Shown here piece by piece: positions 31,494 to 44,174 of a DNA stretch of 64,000 nucleotides. Position numbers and translations under genes: made by a program. The notes below the pieces were generated by a model, which saw only the letters and a program-made list of their open reading frames with translations, did not search any database and had not been told where the DNA came from. Numbering within the stretch: the first letter of the stretch is position 1; each line of letters opens with the position of its first letter. Source of the stretch: Primulina eburnea (Eukaryota; Streptophyta; Magnoliopsida; Lamiales; Gesneriaceae); NCBI RefSeq assembly GCF_022965805.1, contig NC_133105.1, forward strand, positions 30,830,311 through 30,894,310. The letters run 5' to 3'.

Positions 31494-32818
31494 GATATCA
31501 TAATTGAATTGTTATCGAGTATGAGATGTTGGGATTGATATCTGACTGATATGGTAGCGCTGGATATATTGAAATTATGACATTATGTTATTGAAACAGA
31601 ATTTGATTAAATTCTGATTATATCCAGTATTGATTGAGTGGTGTATTGATACCGTACCCTCGATATTGTTATTGTCAGATTAAGTATTGACAGGCTTTGA
31701 GTTCGAGACTTCGACAGAGTCAGAATACCAGAAAGAAAAGTATAAATTAATGTTGAGTTGGGACTACACAACTCGAGTGAGGTTTGACTCGAGTCTCCCT
31801 AAATCACATACTTTCATTTATTGCATTGATATTTGCAATTGATGAGACTTATGATTGTAGTCTATTGATTTATAGCCACTGCATGTAATGACTGTTGATT
31901 CGCTAGTCATCGATTTATTTGCTTAGATACTGAATGCATGTATTGATTACTGAGTCGTTGAGTTATAGGCTGATTCGCCTAGTCACCGGCTGATTCGTCT
32001 GGTTATTGACTGATTCATCTAAACTTAAGCTGATTCGCTTAATTATAGGCTGAGTTGTCTGGTTGTTGGCTGATTCGCCTAATTACCGGCTGATTCGTCG
32101 GGTTATTGACTGAGTCGTCAATTCTGCGGCTGATTCGCCCAGACACTGATATATAAATTATATCGATGCCGTTTAGGGATTGATTCATTCCTATCGACTG
32201 AGATTCGATATAATTACCTATATCTAGACATCGGATCCCTAGGTTAGAGTTGGGTCGAGTCTGAGACGACGCGTCAGTGGAGTCGAGTCTGAGACGACGC
32301 GTCAGTGGAGTCGAGTCTGAGACGACATGTTGATTTACATTGTCTATATCATTCATGATTATTGAATGCTTGATATTGATTTATGTTTCTGATTTGATAC
32401 AGGTTAAGAATATTGCTTATATATGCTTTTGTATATGCTTTTATATGATTGCATGTATACATTGTTTATACTGGGATATTTATATCTCACCGGAGTTATC
32501 CGGCTGTTGTCTTGTTTTGTATGTGTGCATGACAACAGGTGGGGCTGGATCAGGGTCAAGAAGAGGATGAGAGAAGATTAGATAGCGTGGAGATCCGGGC
32601 TTCGAAGCAACATAGGATTCAGCACTGATATGTAGTTGAACCTAGTTGAATTCTTGTAGATAACACAAGATTTGTATGTTCATGTTTAATATGTAATTTG
32701 AGTAAATTACATTACGTTTCCGCTTTGTATTTTTTTAAAAAAATTTAGACCCTGTTTTATAATTGATTAATTAGTCCCAATAATGATTAAGAACTTGATT
32801 AGCGTCCGGGTCCCCACA

Positions 32819-32954
32819 TTCAGGAAGATCAACATTATATTGTGGTTGAGATATATTATCTTTAGTCTTTTGAAGACCAGATATACTAATTTTTTCAAAA
32901 TCAGATATAGAAGAAGTAGAATTTCTACTTTCTTCCGGGAGTTTGATACGTAAA
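32819..32954 (-). pseudogene. Pararetrovirus V-: movement protein fragment
   Basis: About 130 bp matching V+ 13204-13350 in the opposite sense. It resumes after S1 and is cut off at 32954 by the left LTR of G3. Any further part would lie beyond the right end of the window. Confidence 0.8.
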
Positions 32955-33571
32955 TGTGACACCTTGACCCGTTACAATTAAAAATACAGCGGAATTTAAA
33001 ATTTTCATACAACTGGAAGGAGTTTCAAAATACATTTCCAAATATCATCAAAAGTATTAACATGATCAACTAAATGAAACATCAAAATACAAAACATCAT
33101 TTTAATGATCATGTCCAAAAATATTGCTTGCAAAACAAACTACTTCCTTCCAATCTTCGTATGCATATGACTCCCATCCACAGTCAACGTCCTGGCCCGT
33201 CACTCTTATCTGCATCACATGAAAATAACTGAAATGGGTATAAAACTCAGCAAGTGGAACTCTTACATAGCAATGAACATATCATACTCTGTAAAACATG
33301 GCTTTAAAACATAAATACCATCAACTCTGAAATAAATATCATAGCAATAAGATGGTATTTCTCTTTACTCTGGTTGGACTGATATCAATAGTAACTCTGT
33401 CTGTGGTGCTCGTATCCCAATCGATATAAACCGATAACTCTGAGGGATATAAGCCTATGGTCGTTGATCAACTAATTGCATGCAATCTCTGACTATGTAT
33501 CTATCAATCCAATAAAACATTTAAACTCTTTCTCTTTGGCATTTAAACAACACTTTAGAAACTATACTCTT
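32955..33571 (-). repeat. G3 3' LTR, part 1
   Basis: Begins TGTGACACCTTGACCC and matches 52508-52944 of the right LTR, then 62848-63030. G2 interrupts it at 33571/33572; the last five bases (CTCTT) are the G2 target duplication. It holds no coding sequence. Confidence 0.9.
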
Positions 33572-35412
33572 TGTAATGCCCGGAAATTTAATCCGAGTAA
33601 TCTGTAATTATGGATTTATAATTTGATAGGATTACGAAAGGATTAATCGGGACACGAAATAAGAGTACACATGACTTGGGTAAGTTTCGGATAGAAGTGT
33701 TGGCGCCCGAGCGGTAGAAAATGACCGCCCGAGCGCCATTGTGCAACAAGAGTATGCTCCGGGCAGAGGAGGTGGCGCCCGGGCGGTAGTTTATGACCGC
33801 CCGAGCGCCAACGCAGATGTATGCGGACAGAATCCTTCGCGCCCGGGCGGTAGATTTTAACCGCCCGAGCGCGAGACGTGTAATATGAGAATTAAGCCAC
33901 TTGGCTTGAGGCATGCGCGAGGTGTATATATATATATATACATGCAAGACATTTCCTCAGAAATCAGAATCGAGAGAAGAGGGTCGAGGAAAGTTCTGAA
34001 AAATCTGTCCGTCTGATTTTGAATCCGACTTCGGTACCGAGTTCCTAGCGACGTAGGCTACACTTTGACGTAAGTTTTGCTACGTTTTGACATGCTTTGA
34101 AATTATGCTATTGTCAGAATTGAATGGAATTCATATATGATGTTCTTGACATATTAGACATCGTAGAATCGAAGTCAGATTAAGAAACAGACTGATTATG
34201 GAATTTTTATGAATTTTCTGGAGTATATTGATTTATACTGGACAGATTTGAATTATGACGGGATTACGGATTGTATTGGATATGAGTTATAGATTGTAAC
34301 TGTTATCTGTTGAATTGGTATTGACGGGGATATTGAAATTGTACCCGTTATACCGTTGATTTGAATTAAATCCAGATTCATCAGATTGTTATTGAGTTGA
34401 ACGGTATATTGACATGAGATTATTGATATTGTCATTGCCGGACAGGCTGTGAGTTCAGGACTTCGACTGCACCAGAAACCAACGAAAGAAAGGTATAAGT
34501 CAATGTGGTATTGAGAGATGGACTTGAGTCGGTTTGGACTTGAGTTTCCCTAAATCACATAATTTACTTTATTGCATTGATATTTGCATTGAATTGATGA
34601 TATACTTGTTCTCTTGATTTAGATGACAGGTATTAGACGAGTTATCTTGTGACAGAAGTGCCGGATAGTGGTGGTATCGCCACGGCACATTGAACGATGT
34701 CTCAAGATAGGATTTAGTGATTGAGTTACAGTCCATGACGGATATGTCAGGACACCGGATGTTTGGTTATATCGAGTAATAGGAAATGGTAATTCGTCTA
34801 TTACGGAATTCGATATAGGAATACCAGGATATTGGTTATATCGAGTAATAGGAATACGGTTCCATCTATTATGGAATTCGATATAGGAATACCACATCTG
34901 GAAACCGGGATCCCTAGACTAGGATTGAGTCTAGTCTGAATTATGAGTTATGTCGACAGATTGATATTGATTATGTTTCAGATTTTGATACATATATCTG
35001 TTACCTGATTACATGCTTTATATTGTTTTATATGATTGCATGTTTCATTGATTTATACTGGGATTATATTCTCACCGGTATATCCGTCTGTTGTCTTGAC
35101 TGTATGTGTACTTGACAACAGGTGGGACAGGATCAGGGTCCAGGAGATGAGGAGAGATCGTGATTAGAGTGGAGGCTCCGGACTTGGATTGTAGATAGGG
35201 TTGGACACTTGACATTAGTTGTTTAAACCTTAGTTGAATGTATGTTTGTAGTACAGGACTTGTACTTTTATATACTGAGTTGTATATTAGTTTGATTTCA
35301 CTACGTTCCGCATAAAAAAAAAATAAAAAAAAAAAAAAATTAGACCCTGTTTATAATTGATTAATTAGTCCCAATGATGATTAAGAACTTGATTAGCGTT
35401 CGGGTCCCCACA
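33572..35412 (+). repeat. G2 LTR 1 (1841 bp)
   Basis: TGTAATGCCC to GTCCCCACA. Hairpins at 33702-33737, 33774-33809 and 33838-33873, then a (TA)n run at about 33924-33941 serving as TATA-like sequence. It lacks about 26 bp around 33987 that LTR 2 and LTR 3 have. Two AATAGGAA...TTCCTATT-like units lie at about 34770-34890. Poly-A-rich tract at 35309-35340 near the R/U5 boundary. Confidence 0.9.
33702..33873 (+). repeat. G2 U3 array of three 36 bp hairpins
   Basis: Arms are GGCGCCCGAGCGGT-type with 8 nt loops agaaaatg, agtttatg and agatttta. Same layout at 39442-39613 (LTR 2) and 45208-45379 (LTR 3). Spacing 72 and 64 bp. Confidence 0.9.
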
Positions 35413-35654
35413 ACAGGTGGTATCAGAGCGATAGATCCTTGAGATTGAGATAGTAGCTAGTGAGCGGGGTAGATTGATTTTCTTTCCTGCTTTTGATTGC
35501 TAGCATGAATTCCTGTTTTCATACATATTTGCCTGAATATCTGATATTGATATGGTATTATATATTATTGGAATGGATCAGCTGTAAGATGATCCGAGGA
35601 GGATTGAAACTGGTAAGTGGTATTTGGAATTACTAACCTCTTCGATTATCAGAT
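35413..35654 (+). promoter_or_regulatory. G2 copy 1 leader and tRNA-Met primer site
   Basis: TGGTATCAGAGC at 35418-35429, five bases after the LTR, followed by about 220 bp of leader. The corresponding site in copy 2 is 41184-41195. Confidence 0.85.
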
Positions 35655-37430
35655 ATGCCTCCGAGGAGAATGCCAGAACAGGGTAGTACCTCGAATCCTC
35701 CCATGGACGTGACACCTACAGCAATGGAGAAATTGCTGAAAAGGTTTCAGTCATTTCATCCACCGACTTTGAAAGGTACGGAGAATTCCGTGGAATGTGA
35801 AAGTTGGTTGGACGACATTGAATCACTGTTTGAATCTTTGGAGTATACTGAGGAAAAGAGGGTGAAACTGATAATACACCAGTTGCATGACGTTGCTAAA
35901 CACTGGTGGATCACGACAAGAAGGGCATTGGAACAAAGAGGTACGGCCATTACCTGGAATGTGTTTAAGACTGAATTTTATCTACGGTTCTTTCCAGTAT
36001 CTTATAGGAAGGACAAGGGAGCCGAATTTGCAAACTTGAAACAAGGCCAGTTAAACATTGAGGACTATGTGGCTAAGTTTTCGACATTGCTCCGATTTGC
36101 TCCTCATGTGGCGGGGAGTGATGAGGCCGTTGCAGACCAGTTTATAAATGGCCTAAATCCTGAAATTTTCACTTTGGTGAACACCGGAAGGCCCAATAAT
36201 TTCACCGATGCCCTGAACAGAGCCAAGGGAGCCGAGGCAGGCCTTATGAGGCAGAGAGAGGCTTCGTTTGTGCTTCCAGTACCGGGACCACAACCACCTC
36301 CTAGATTTGAAGGTGGCAGCAGCGGTAGCGGAAAGAAGGATTTCTTGAAGGCTAGAGGGAAGCAATTCAAGAAATCAGGGACTACCTCGTCCAGTTCGAG
36401 TGGCTCTAGACAGACCGGTCAGAGCCAGAGCTATGCAGGACCGTACTGTGGTACTTGTGGAGGGAGGCATTCCACAGATCAGTGCCGAGGAGTGAGTGGC
36501 AGCTGTCGTATTTGTGGACAGCAAGGACACTTTGCTCGAGTGTGTCCCCAGAGGAGTGCCCAGGGATCACAGGCAGCTGAGTCATCGGGATCAGTAGCTC
36601 AGGTAGGTAGACGACCGTCTGCCGTGCATACTTTTCAGCCAGTACCGTCTACTCTGTCACAGCAGAGGCCAGGAGGGGGCCAGATCGCGAGCCAGCCTCC
36701 TAGACAGCAGGCCCGATTGTTTGCTTTGACTGAGGAGCAGGCACAGGATGCACCTGACGATGTAGTTGCAGGTAACTGTTTTATTTCTGGTTATCCTGCA
36801 TATGTATTAATTGATACTGGTGCATCGCATACTTTTATTTCTGAGAGGTTTGCATTGAGTCGTGCGTTACCAATTGAGTCATTGTCTGCGGTAGTGTCTG
36901 TTTCTTCTCCGTTAGGAGCAGGTTTGATATCAGTAAAATCTGTTAAATCATGTATACTGCAGTACAATGGGCATACGATTGAATTAGACTGTATTGTGCT
37001 TGGTTTATCCGATTTTGATTGTATTGTCGGTATCGATATGTTGACCAAGTACCGAGCTACAGTTGATTGTTTCCACAAGATAGTTCGATTCAGACCTGAG
37101 TTGGCTGAGGAGTGGAAATTTTATGGTAAGGGTTCTCGTGATAGAATTCCTTTGATATCTGCAATGAATATGACACGATTATTGCAGAAAGGAGCAGATG
37201 GATTCCTGGTATATTCAGTTGATTTACTGAAATCGAGCCCATCATTGGCGGATTTGCCAGTGGTGTGTGAATTTGCTGATGTCTTTCCAGATGAGATTCC
37301 TGGATTGCCTCCGATTCGAGAGATTGACTTCAGCATTGAGTTAATGCCAGGAACAGTTACGATTTCGAGAGCTCCTTACAGGATGGCACCGATCGAGTTG
37401 AAAGAATTGAAAGAACAGTTGGAGGATTGA
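35655..37430 (+). pseudogene. gag-pol: G2 copy 1: gag, protease and first part of RT
   Basis: A single 591-residue frame from MPPRRMPEQGS. Gag domain about residues 30-200 (WLDDIE 51-56, WW 84-85, LNIEDYVAKF 133-142), two intact CCHC knuckles (second one C284-C297), aspartic protease with DTG at 388-390, then the [15 protein letters not shown] linker and the approach to RT. Gag and protease are in one frame without a stop, unlike G1. A TGA at 37428-37430 ends it just before the RT finger. The identical stop is in copy 2. Gag and protease could still be made. Confidence 0.9.
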
Positions 37431-38408
37431 CTGGCCAAGGGATATATCAGACCAAGTGTATCTCCTTGGGGTGCTCCAGTACTTTTCGTGAGAAAGAAGG
37501 ATGGGTCGATGAGACTTTGTATCGACTATCGGCAACTGAACAAGGCAACGGTAAAGAATAAATATCCATTGCCTCGTATTGATGATTTATTTGATCAGTT
37601 GCAGGGTTCATCGGTGTATTCCAAGATCGATTTGAGATCTGGATACCATCAATTGAGAGTCAGGGACTCTGATATCTCAAAGACAGCATTCAGAACCAGG
37701 TATGGACACTATGAATTATTTGTCATGCCATTTGGTTTGACGAATGCACCAGCGGTATTTATGAGATTGTGTGCTGTTCGAGCTGAACCAGAGCTGCTTT
37801 TGAAAATTAAAACAGCTCAGAAAGTTGATCAGAATGTACAGAATTCGATTGCGATGGTCAGAACTGGACATCAATCGGAATATCAGGTTCGTGACAATGT
37901 CTTGTATGTGAATAATCGTATTGTTGTGCCAAATGTTTCAGAATTGAGACAGCGAATACTGACAGAAGCGCACAACAGTCGTTTTAGCATTCATCCTGGT
38001 GGCAGGAAAATGTATAATGATTTAAAGACACAGTATTGGTGGAAACAAATGAAATCTGATGTGACTGAATGTGTAGCCAAGTGTCTGAATTGCCAACAGG
38101 TGAAGGCTGAAAGAAAGAAACCAGGAGGATTATTACAGAGTTTGTCCATTCCTGAATGGAAATGGGATCACATTTCCATGGATTTTGTGACACAGTTACC
38201 GAGATCCTCCCGAGGTTGTGATGCGATTTGGGTCGTGATTGATCGATTGACCAAATCTGCATGTTTTATTCCATACAAGATGACATATAGATATGATCAG
38301 ATGGCTGATATCTATGTCCGAGAAGTGATTAGATTGCATGGAGTGCCGAAGTCGATTGTTTCAGACCGTGATCCTCGGTTCACTTCGCACTTCTGGCAGA
38401 GCTTGTAG
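37431..38408 (+). pseudogene. pol: G2 copy 1: RT fused to integrase across a deletion
   Basis: The open part 37488-38408 (306 codons) begins with RT blocks ([19 protein letters not shown], residues 4-22; [15 protein letters not shown]). At residues 91-94 it jumps to the region just before integrase. Against G1 the jump skips about 0.93 kb (G1 5511 to 4584), in frame, removing the FIDD active site, connection and all of RNase H. The junction sits at an ATG(A)GATTG-like shared sequence (37761-37771). Integrase HHCC (H162, H169, C199, C202) and D231, D293 follow. TAG at 38406-38408 ends the frame before the catalytic Glu. Confidence 0.9.
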
Positions 38409-39311
38409 CAAGCTCTTGGTACGAAGTTACATCTTAGTACTGCATATCATCCACAGACTGACGGACAGTCAGAGCGTACGATACAGACATTGGAAGATAT
38501 GCTGAGAGCTGTAGTACTTGATTTTAGCACTGGATGGCAAGATGCATTGCCTCTTTGTGAATTTTCGTACAACAATAGCTATCAAACGAGTATTGAGATG
38601 GCACCATTTGAAGCGTTGTATGGGAAGAAATGCAGATCCCCTCTTTATTGGGATGATATCTCTGAAGTTCCTGAGACTGGACCTGACATGATCAGAGATA
38701 TGACTGGAAAAGTGAAACTTATTCAAAAGAAAATGAAGGCAGCTCAGGACAGACAAGCCAAATATGCCAACCTTCGACGACGACCGTTGGTATTTGAGGC
38801 AGGAGACCGAGTATTCCTGAAGATTTCTCCTTTCAGAGGTGTTGTCAGATTTGGCAAGAAAGGGAAATTGTCTCCGAGATATGTAGGTCCTTATGAGATT
38901 CTAGAAAAGATAGGAGATCGTGCCTATCGACTCGCCTTGCCGCCTTCATTATCAGGAATACATGATGTTTTTCATGTATCAATGCTGCGGAAGTATCTCC
39001 CCGATGATTCTCACGTGATTCAACCAGACGAGACTGAGCTGGATGAGACATTGAGTTATGTCGAGAAGCCGATCCGGATTATTGATCGTAAAGAAAAAGC
39101 TCAGAACGAAAATGATTCCCCTTGTGAAAGTTCAATGGACTCGTCATGATGTTGAAGAAGCCACTTGGGAGACGGAATCAGATATGAGATAGGAATTCCC
39201 AGCATTGTTTACTTGATGTAAATTCCTTATACAGTTTTGTATATACTCCCGTTTGATATGATTGATTGCTTGTGATTTCGAGGACGAAATCGTATCTTAG
39301 GGGGGCAGGAT
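38409..39311 (+). pseudogene. pol: G2 copy 1: integrase end, broken chromodomain, polypurine tract
   Basis: Reading resumes in the same sense with the third catalytic residue (SERTIQ, about 38470-38490). The open part 38490-39149 (219 codons) covers the integrase C-terminus. A frameshift near 39097-39110 takes the chromodomain-like tail out of frame; this copy also has a TAG in that tail (39190), which copy 2 lacks. At 39274-39291 there is a GATTTCG/CGAAATC stem with AGGA loop, then the purine tract before LTR 2. Confidence 0.85.
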
Positions 39312-41178
39312 TGTAATGCCCGGAAATTTAATCCGAGTAATCTGTAATTATGGATTTATAATTTGATAGGATTACAAAAGGATTAATCGGGACACGAAAT
39401 AAGAGTACACATGACTTGGGTAAGTTTCGGACAGAACTGTTGGCGCCCGAGCGGTAAAAAATGACCGCCCGAGCGCCATTGTGCAACAAGAGTATGCTCC
39501 GGGCAGAGGAGGTGGCGCCCGGGCGGTAGTTTATGACCGCCCGAGCGCCAACGCAGATGTATGCGGACAGAATCCTTCGCGCTCGGGCGGTAGATTTTAA
39601 CCGCCCGAGCGCGAGACGTGTAATATGAGAATTAAGCCACTTGGCTTGAGGCATGCGCGAGGTGTATATATATATATATATATACATGCAAGACATTTCC
39701 TCAGAAATCAGAATCGAGAGAAGAGGGTCGAGGAAAGTTGTGGAAAATCGTTACGCCTTTTCTGAGAAATCTGTCCGTCTGATTTTGAATCCGACTTCGG
39801 TACCGAGTTCCTAGCGACGTAGGCTACACTTTGACGTAAGTTTTGCTACGTTTTGACATGCTTTGAAATTATGCTATTGTCAGAATTGAATGGAATTCAT
39901 ATATGATGTTCTTGACATATTAGACATCGTAGAATCGAAGTCAGATTAAGAAACAGACTGATTATGGAATTGTTATGAATTTTCTGGAGTATATTGATTT
40001 ATACTGGACAGATTTGAATTATGACGGGATTACGGATTGTATTGGATATGAGTTATAGATTGTAACTGTTATCTGTTGAATTGGTATTGACGGGGATATT
40101 GAAATTGTACCGTTATACCGTTGATTTGAATTAAATCCAGATTCATCAGATTGTTATTGAGTTGAACGGTATATTGACATGAGATTATTGATATTGTCAT
40201 TGCCGGACAGGCTGTGAGTTCAGGACTTCGACTGCAGCCAGAAACCAACGAAAGAAAGGTATAAGTCAATGTGGTATTGGGAGATGGACTTGAGTCGGTT
40301 TGGACTTGAGTTTCCCTAAATCACATACTTTACTTTATTGCATTGATATTTGCATTGAATTGATGATATACTTGTTCTCTTGATTTAGATGACAGGTATT
40401 AGACGAGTTATCTTGTGACAGAAGTGCCGGATAGTGGTGGTATCGCCACGGCACATTGCACGATGTCTCAAGATAGGATTTAGTGATTGAGTTACAGTCC
40501 ATGACGGATAGGTCAGGACACCGGATGTTTGGTTATATCGAGTAATAGGAAATGGGAATTCGTCTATTACGGAATTCGATATAGGAATACAAGGATATTG
40601 GTTATATCGAGTAATAGGAATACGGTTCCTTCTATTACGGAATTCGATATAGGAATACCACATCTGGAAACCGGGATCCCTAGACTAGGATTGAGTCTAG
40701 TCTGAATTATGAGTTATGTCGACAGATTGATATTGATTATGTTTCAGATTTTGATACATATATCTGTTACCTGATTACATGCTTTATATTGTTTTATATG
40801 ATTGCATGTTTCATTGATTTATACTGGGATTATATTCTCACCGGTATATCCGTCTGTTGTCTTGACTGTATGTGTACTTGACAACAGGTGGGACAGGATC
40901 AGGGTCCAGGAGATGAGGAGAGATCGTGATTAGAGTGGAGGCTCCGGACTTGGATTGTAGATAGGGTTGGACACTTGACATTAGTTGTTTAAACCTTAGT
41001 TGAATGTATGTTTGTAGTACAGGACTTGTACTTTTATATACTGAGTTGTATATTAGTTTGATTTCACTACGTTCCGCATAAAAAAAAAATAAATAAAAAA
41101 AAAAATTAGACCCTGTTTATAATTGATTAATTAGTCCCAATGATGATTAAGAACTTGATTAGCGTTCGGGTCCCCACA
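39312..41178 (+). repeat. G2 LTR 2, shared middle LTR (1867 bp)
   Basis: Serves as 3' LTR of copy 1 and 5' LTR of copy 2. No target duplication flanks it. It shares CCGTCTGTTGTCTTGACTG with LTR 1 (LTR 3 has CCGGCTGTTGTCTTGTCTG) but shares the undeleted 26 bp stretch and GGACAGAACTG with LTR 3. It is therefore mosaic between the outer two. Hairpins at 39442, 39514 and 39578. Confidence 0.9.
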
Positions 41179-41420
41179 ACAGGTGGTATCAGAGCGATAG
41201 ATCCTTGAGATTGAGATAGTAGCTAGTGAGCGGGGTAGATTGATTTTCTTTCCTGCTTTTGATTGCTAGCATGAATTCCTGTTTTAATACATATTTGCCT
41301 GAATATCTGATATTGATATGGTATTATATATTATTGGAATGGATCAGCTGTAAGATGATCCGAGGAGGATTGAAACTGGTAAGTGGTATTTGGAATTACT
41401 AACCTCTTCGATTATCAGAT
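41179..41420 (+). promoter_or_regulatory. G2 copy 2 leader and primer site
   Basis: TGGTATCAGAGC at 41184-41195 and a leader nearly identical to copy 1 (35413-35654). Confidence 0.85.
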
Positions 41421-43196
41421 ATGCCTCCGAGGAGAATGCCAGAACAGGGTAGTACCTCGAATCCTCCCATGGACGTGACACCTACAGCAATGGAGAAATT
41501 GCTGAAAAGGTTTCAGTCATTTCATCCACCGACTTTGAAAGGTACGGAGAATTCCGTGGAATGTGAAAGTTGGTTGGACGACATTGAATCACTGTTTGAA
41601 TCTTTGGAGTATACTGAGGAAAAGAGGGTGAAACTGATAATACACCAGTTGCATGACGTTGCTAAACACTGGTGGATCACGACTAGAAGGGCATTGGAAC
41701 AAAGAGGTACGGCCATTACCTGGAATGTGTTTAAGACTGAATTTTATCTACGGTTCTTTCCAGTATCTTATAGGAAGGACAAGGGAGCCGAATTTGCAAA
41801 CTTGAAACAAGGCCAGTTAAACATTGAGGACTATGTGGCTAAGTTTTCGACATTGCTCCGATTTGCTCCTCATGTGGCGGGGAGTGATGAGGCCGTTGCA
41901 GACCAGTTTATAAATGGCCTAAATCCTGAAATTTTCACTTTGGTGAACACCGGGAGGCCCAATAATTTCACCGATGCCCTGAACAGAGCCAAGGGAGCCG
42001 AGGCAGGCCTTATGAGGCAGAGAGAGGCTTCGTTTGTGCTTCCAGTACCGGGACCACAACCACCTCCTAGATTTGAAGGTGGCAGCAGCGGTAGCGGAAA
42101 GAAGGATTTCTTGAAGGCTAGAGGGAAGCAATTCAAGAAATCAGGGACTACCTCGTCCAGTTCGAGTGGCTCTAGACAGACCGGTCAGAGCCAGAGCTAT
42201 GCAGGACCGTACTGTGGTACTTGTGGAGGGAGGCATTCCACAGATCAGTGCCGAGGAGTGAGTGGCAGCTGTCGTATTTGTGGACAGCAAGGACACTTTG
42301 CTCGAGTGTGTCCCCAGAGGAGTGCCCAGGGATCACAGGCAGCTGAGTCATCGGGATCAGTAGCTCAGGTAGGTAGACGACCGTCTGCCGTGCATACTTT
42401 TCAGCCAGTACCGTCTACTCTGTCACAGCAGAGGCCAGGAGGGGGCCAGATCGCGAGCCAGCCTCCTAGACAGCAGGCCCGATTGTTTGCTTTGACTGAG
42501 GAGCAGGCACAGGATGCACCTGACGATGTAGTTGCAGGTAACTGTTTTATTTCTGGTTATCCTGCATATGTATTAATTGATACTGGTGCATCGCATACTT
42601 TTATTTCTGAGAGGTTTGCATTGAGTCGTGCGTTACCAATTGAGTCATTGTCTGCGGTAGTGTCTGTTTCTTCTCCGTTAGGAGCAGGTTTGATATCAGT
42701 AAAATCTGTTAAATCATGTATACTGCAGTACAATGGGCATACGATTGAATTAGACTGTATTGTGCTTGGTTTATCCGATTTTGATTGTATTGTCGGTATC
42801 GATATGTTGACCAAGTACCGAGCTACAGTTGATTGTTTCCACAAGATAGTTCGATTCAGACCTGAGTTGGCTGAGGAGTGGAAATTTTATGGTAAGGGTT
42901 CTCGTGCTAGAATTCCTTTGATATCTGCAATGAATATGACACGATTATTGCAGAAAGGAGCAGATGGATTCCTGGTATATTCAGTTGATTTACTGAAATC
43001 GAGCCCATCATTGGCGGATTTGCCAGTGGTGTGTGAATTTGCTGATGTCTTTCCAGATGAGATTCCTGGATTGCCTCCGATTCGAGAGATTGACTTCAGC
43101 ATTGAGTTAATGCCAGGAACAGTTACGATTTCGAGAGCTCCTTACAGGATGGCACCGATCGAGTTGAAAGAATTGAAAGAACAGTTGGAGGATTGA
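41421..43196 (+). pseudogene. gag-pol: G2 copy 2: gag, protease and first part of RT
   Basis: 591 residues, practically identical to copy 1. The one amino-acid change I see is GSRAR here against GSRDR in copy 1 (position about 495); G1 also has Ala there, so copy 1 carries the newer change. Same TGA (43194-43196). Confidence 0.9.
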
Positions 43197-44174
43197 CTGG
43201 CCAAGGGATATATCAGACCAAGTGTATCTCCTTGGGGTGCTCCAGTACTTTTCGTGAGAAAGAAGGATGGGTCGATGAGACTTTGTATCGACTATCGGCA
43301 ACTGAACAAGGCAACGGTAAAGAATAAATATCCATTGCCTCGTATTGATGATTTATTTGATCAGTTGCAGGGTTCATCGGTGTATTCCAAGATCGATTTG
43401 AGATCTGGATACCATCAATTGAGAGTCAGGGACTCTGATATCTCAAAGACAGCATTCAGAACCAGGTATGGACACTATGAATTATTTGTCATGCCATTTG
43501 GTTTGACGAATGCACCAGCGGTATTTATGAGATTGTGTGCTGTTCGAGCTGAACCAGAGCTGCTTTTGAAAATTAAAACAGCTCAGAAAGTTGATCAGAA
43601 TGTACAGAATTCGATTGCGATGGTCAGAACTGGACATCAATCGGAATATCAGGTTCGTGACAATGTCTTGTATGTGAATAATCGTATTGTTGTGCCAAAT
43701 GTTTCAGAATTGAGACAGCGAATACTGACAGAAGCGCACAACAGTCGTTTTAGCATTCATCCTGGTGGCAGGAAAATGTATAATGATTTAAAGACACAGT
43801 ATTGGTGGAAACAAATGAAATCTGATGTGACTGAATGTGTAGCCAAGTGTCTGAATTGCCAACAGGTGAAGGCTGAAAGAAAGAAACCAGGAGGATTATT
43901 ACAGAGTTTGTCCATTCCTGAATGGAAATGGGATCACATTTCCATGGATTTTGTGACACAGTTACCGAGATCCTCCCGAGGTTGTGATGCGATTTGGGTC
44001 GTGATTGATCGATTGACCAAATCTGCATGTTTTATTCCATACAAGATGACATATAGATATGATCAGATGGCTGATATCTATGTCCGAGAAGTGATTAGAT
44101 TGCATGGAGTGCCGAAGTCGATTGTTTCAGACCGTGATCCTCGGTTCACTTCGCACTTCTGGCAGAGCTTGTAG
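43197..44174 (+). pseudogene. pol: G2 copy 2: RT-integrase fusion with the same deletion
   Basis: Open part 43254-44174 (306 codons), identical at the protein level to copy 1, with the deletion junction at 43527-43537 and the same TAG at 44172-44174. Sharing an exact deletion endpoint and two stops shows that the damage preceded the duplication. Confidence 0.9.

Larger units (their letters stand above)
30764..32818 (+). mobile_element. S1: solo gypsy LTR (2055 bp) with TTCAG target duplication
   Basis: TGTAATGCCCG...CGGGTCCCCACA flanked by TTCAG at 30759-30763 and 32819-32823. No internal region or second LTR is attached, so it is a solo LTR left by LTR-LTR recombination. Both ends (first 110 bp or so, and U5) match G2. 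Between them are family-specific parts: a GCGCATATGCGC palindrome array (30893-31221), an inverted segment with 38 bp arms (31296-31493), about nine ~20 bp GGCTGATTCGCCT-type tandem units (31966-32150) and three 28 bp GTCGAGTCTGAGACGACG units (about 32248-32326). Open frames across the array (30801-31365) are compositional. Confidence 0.9.

Noticed and set aside
33924..33941. (TA)n microsatellite as an independent feature (also about 39664 and 45430)
   Set aside because: It sits where the LTR TATA box is expected and varies in length between LTRs; treated as part of the promoter.
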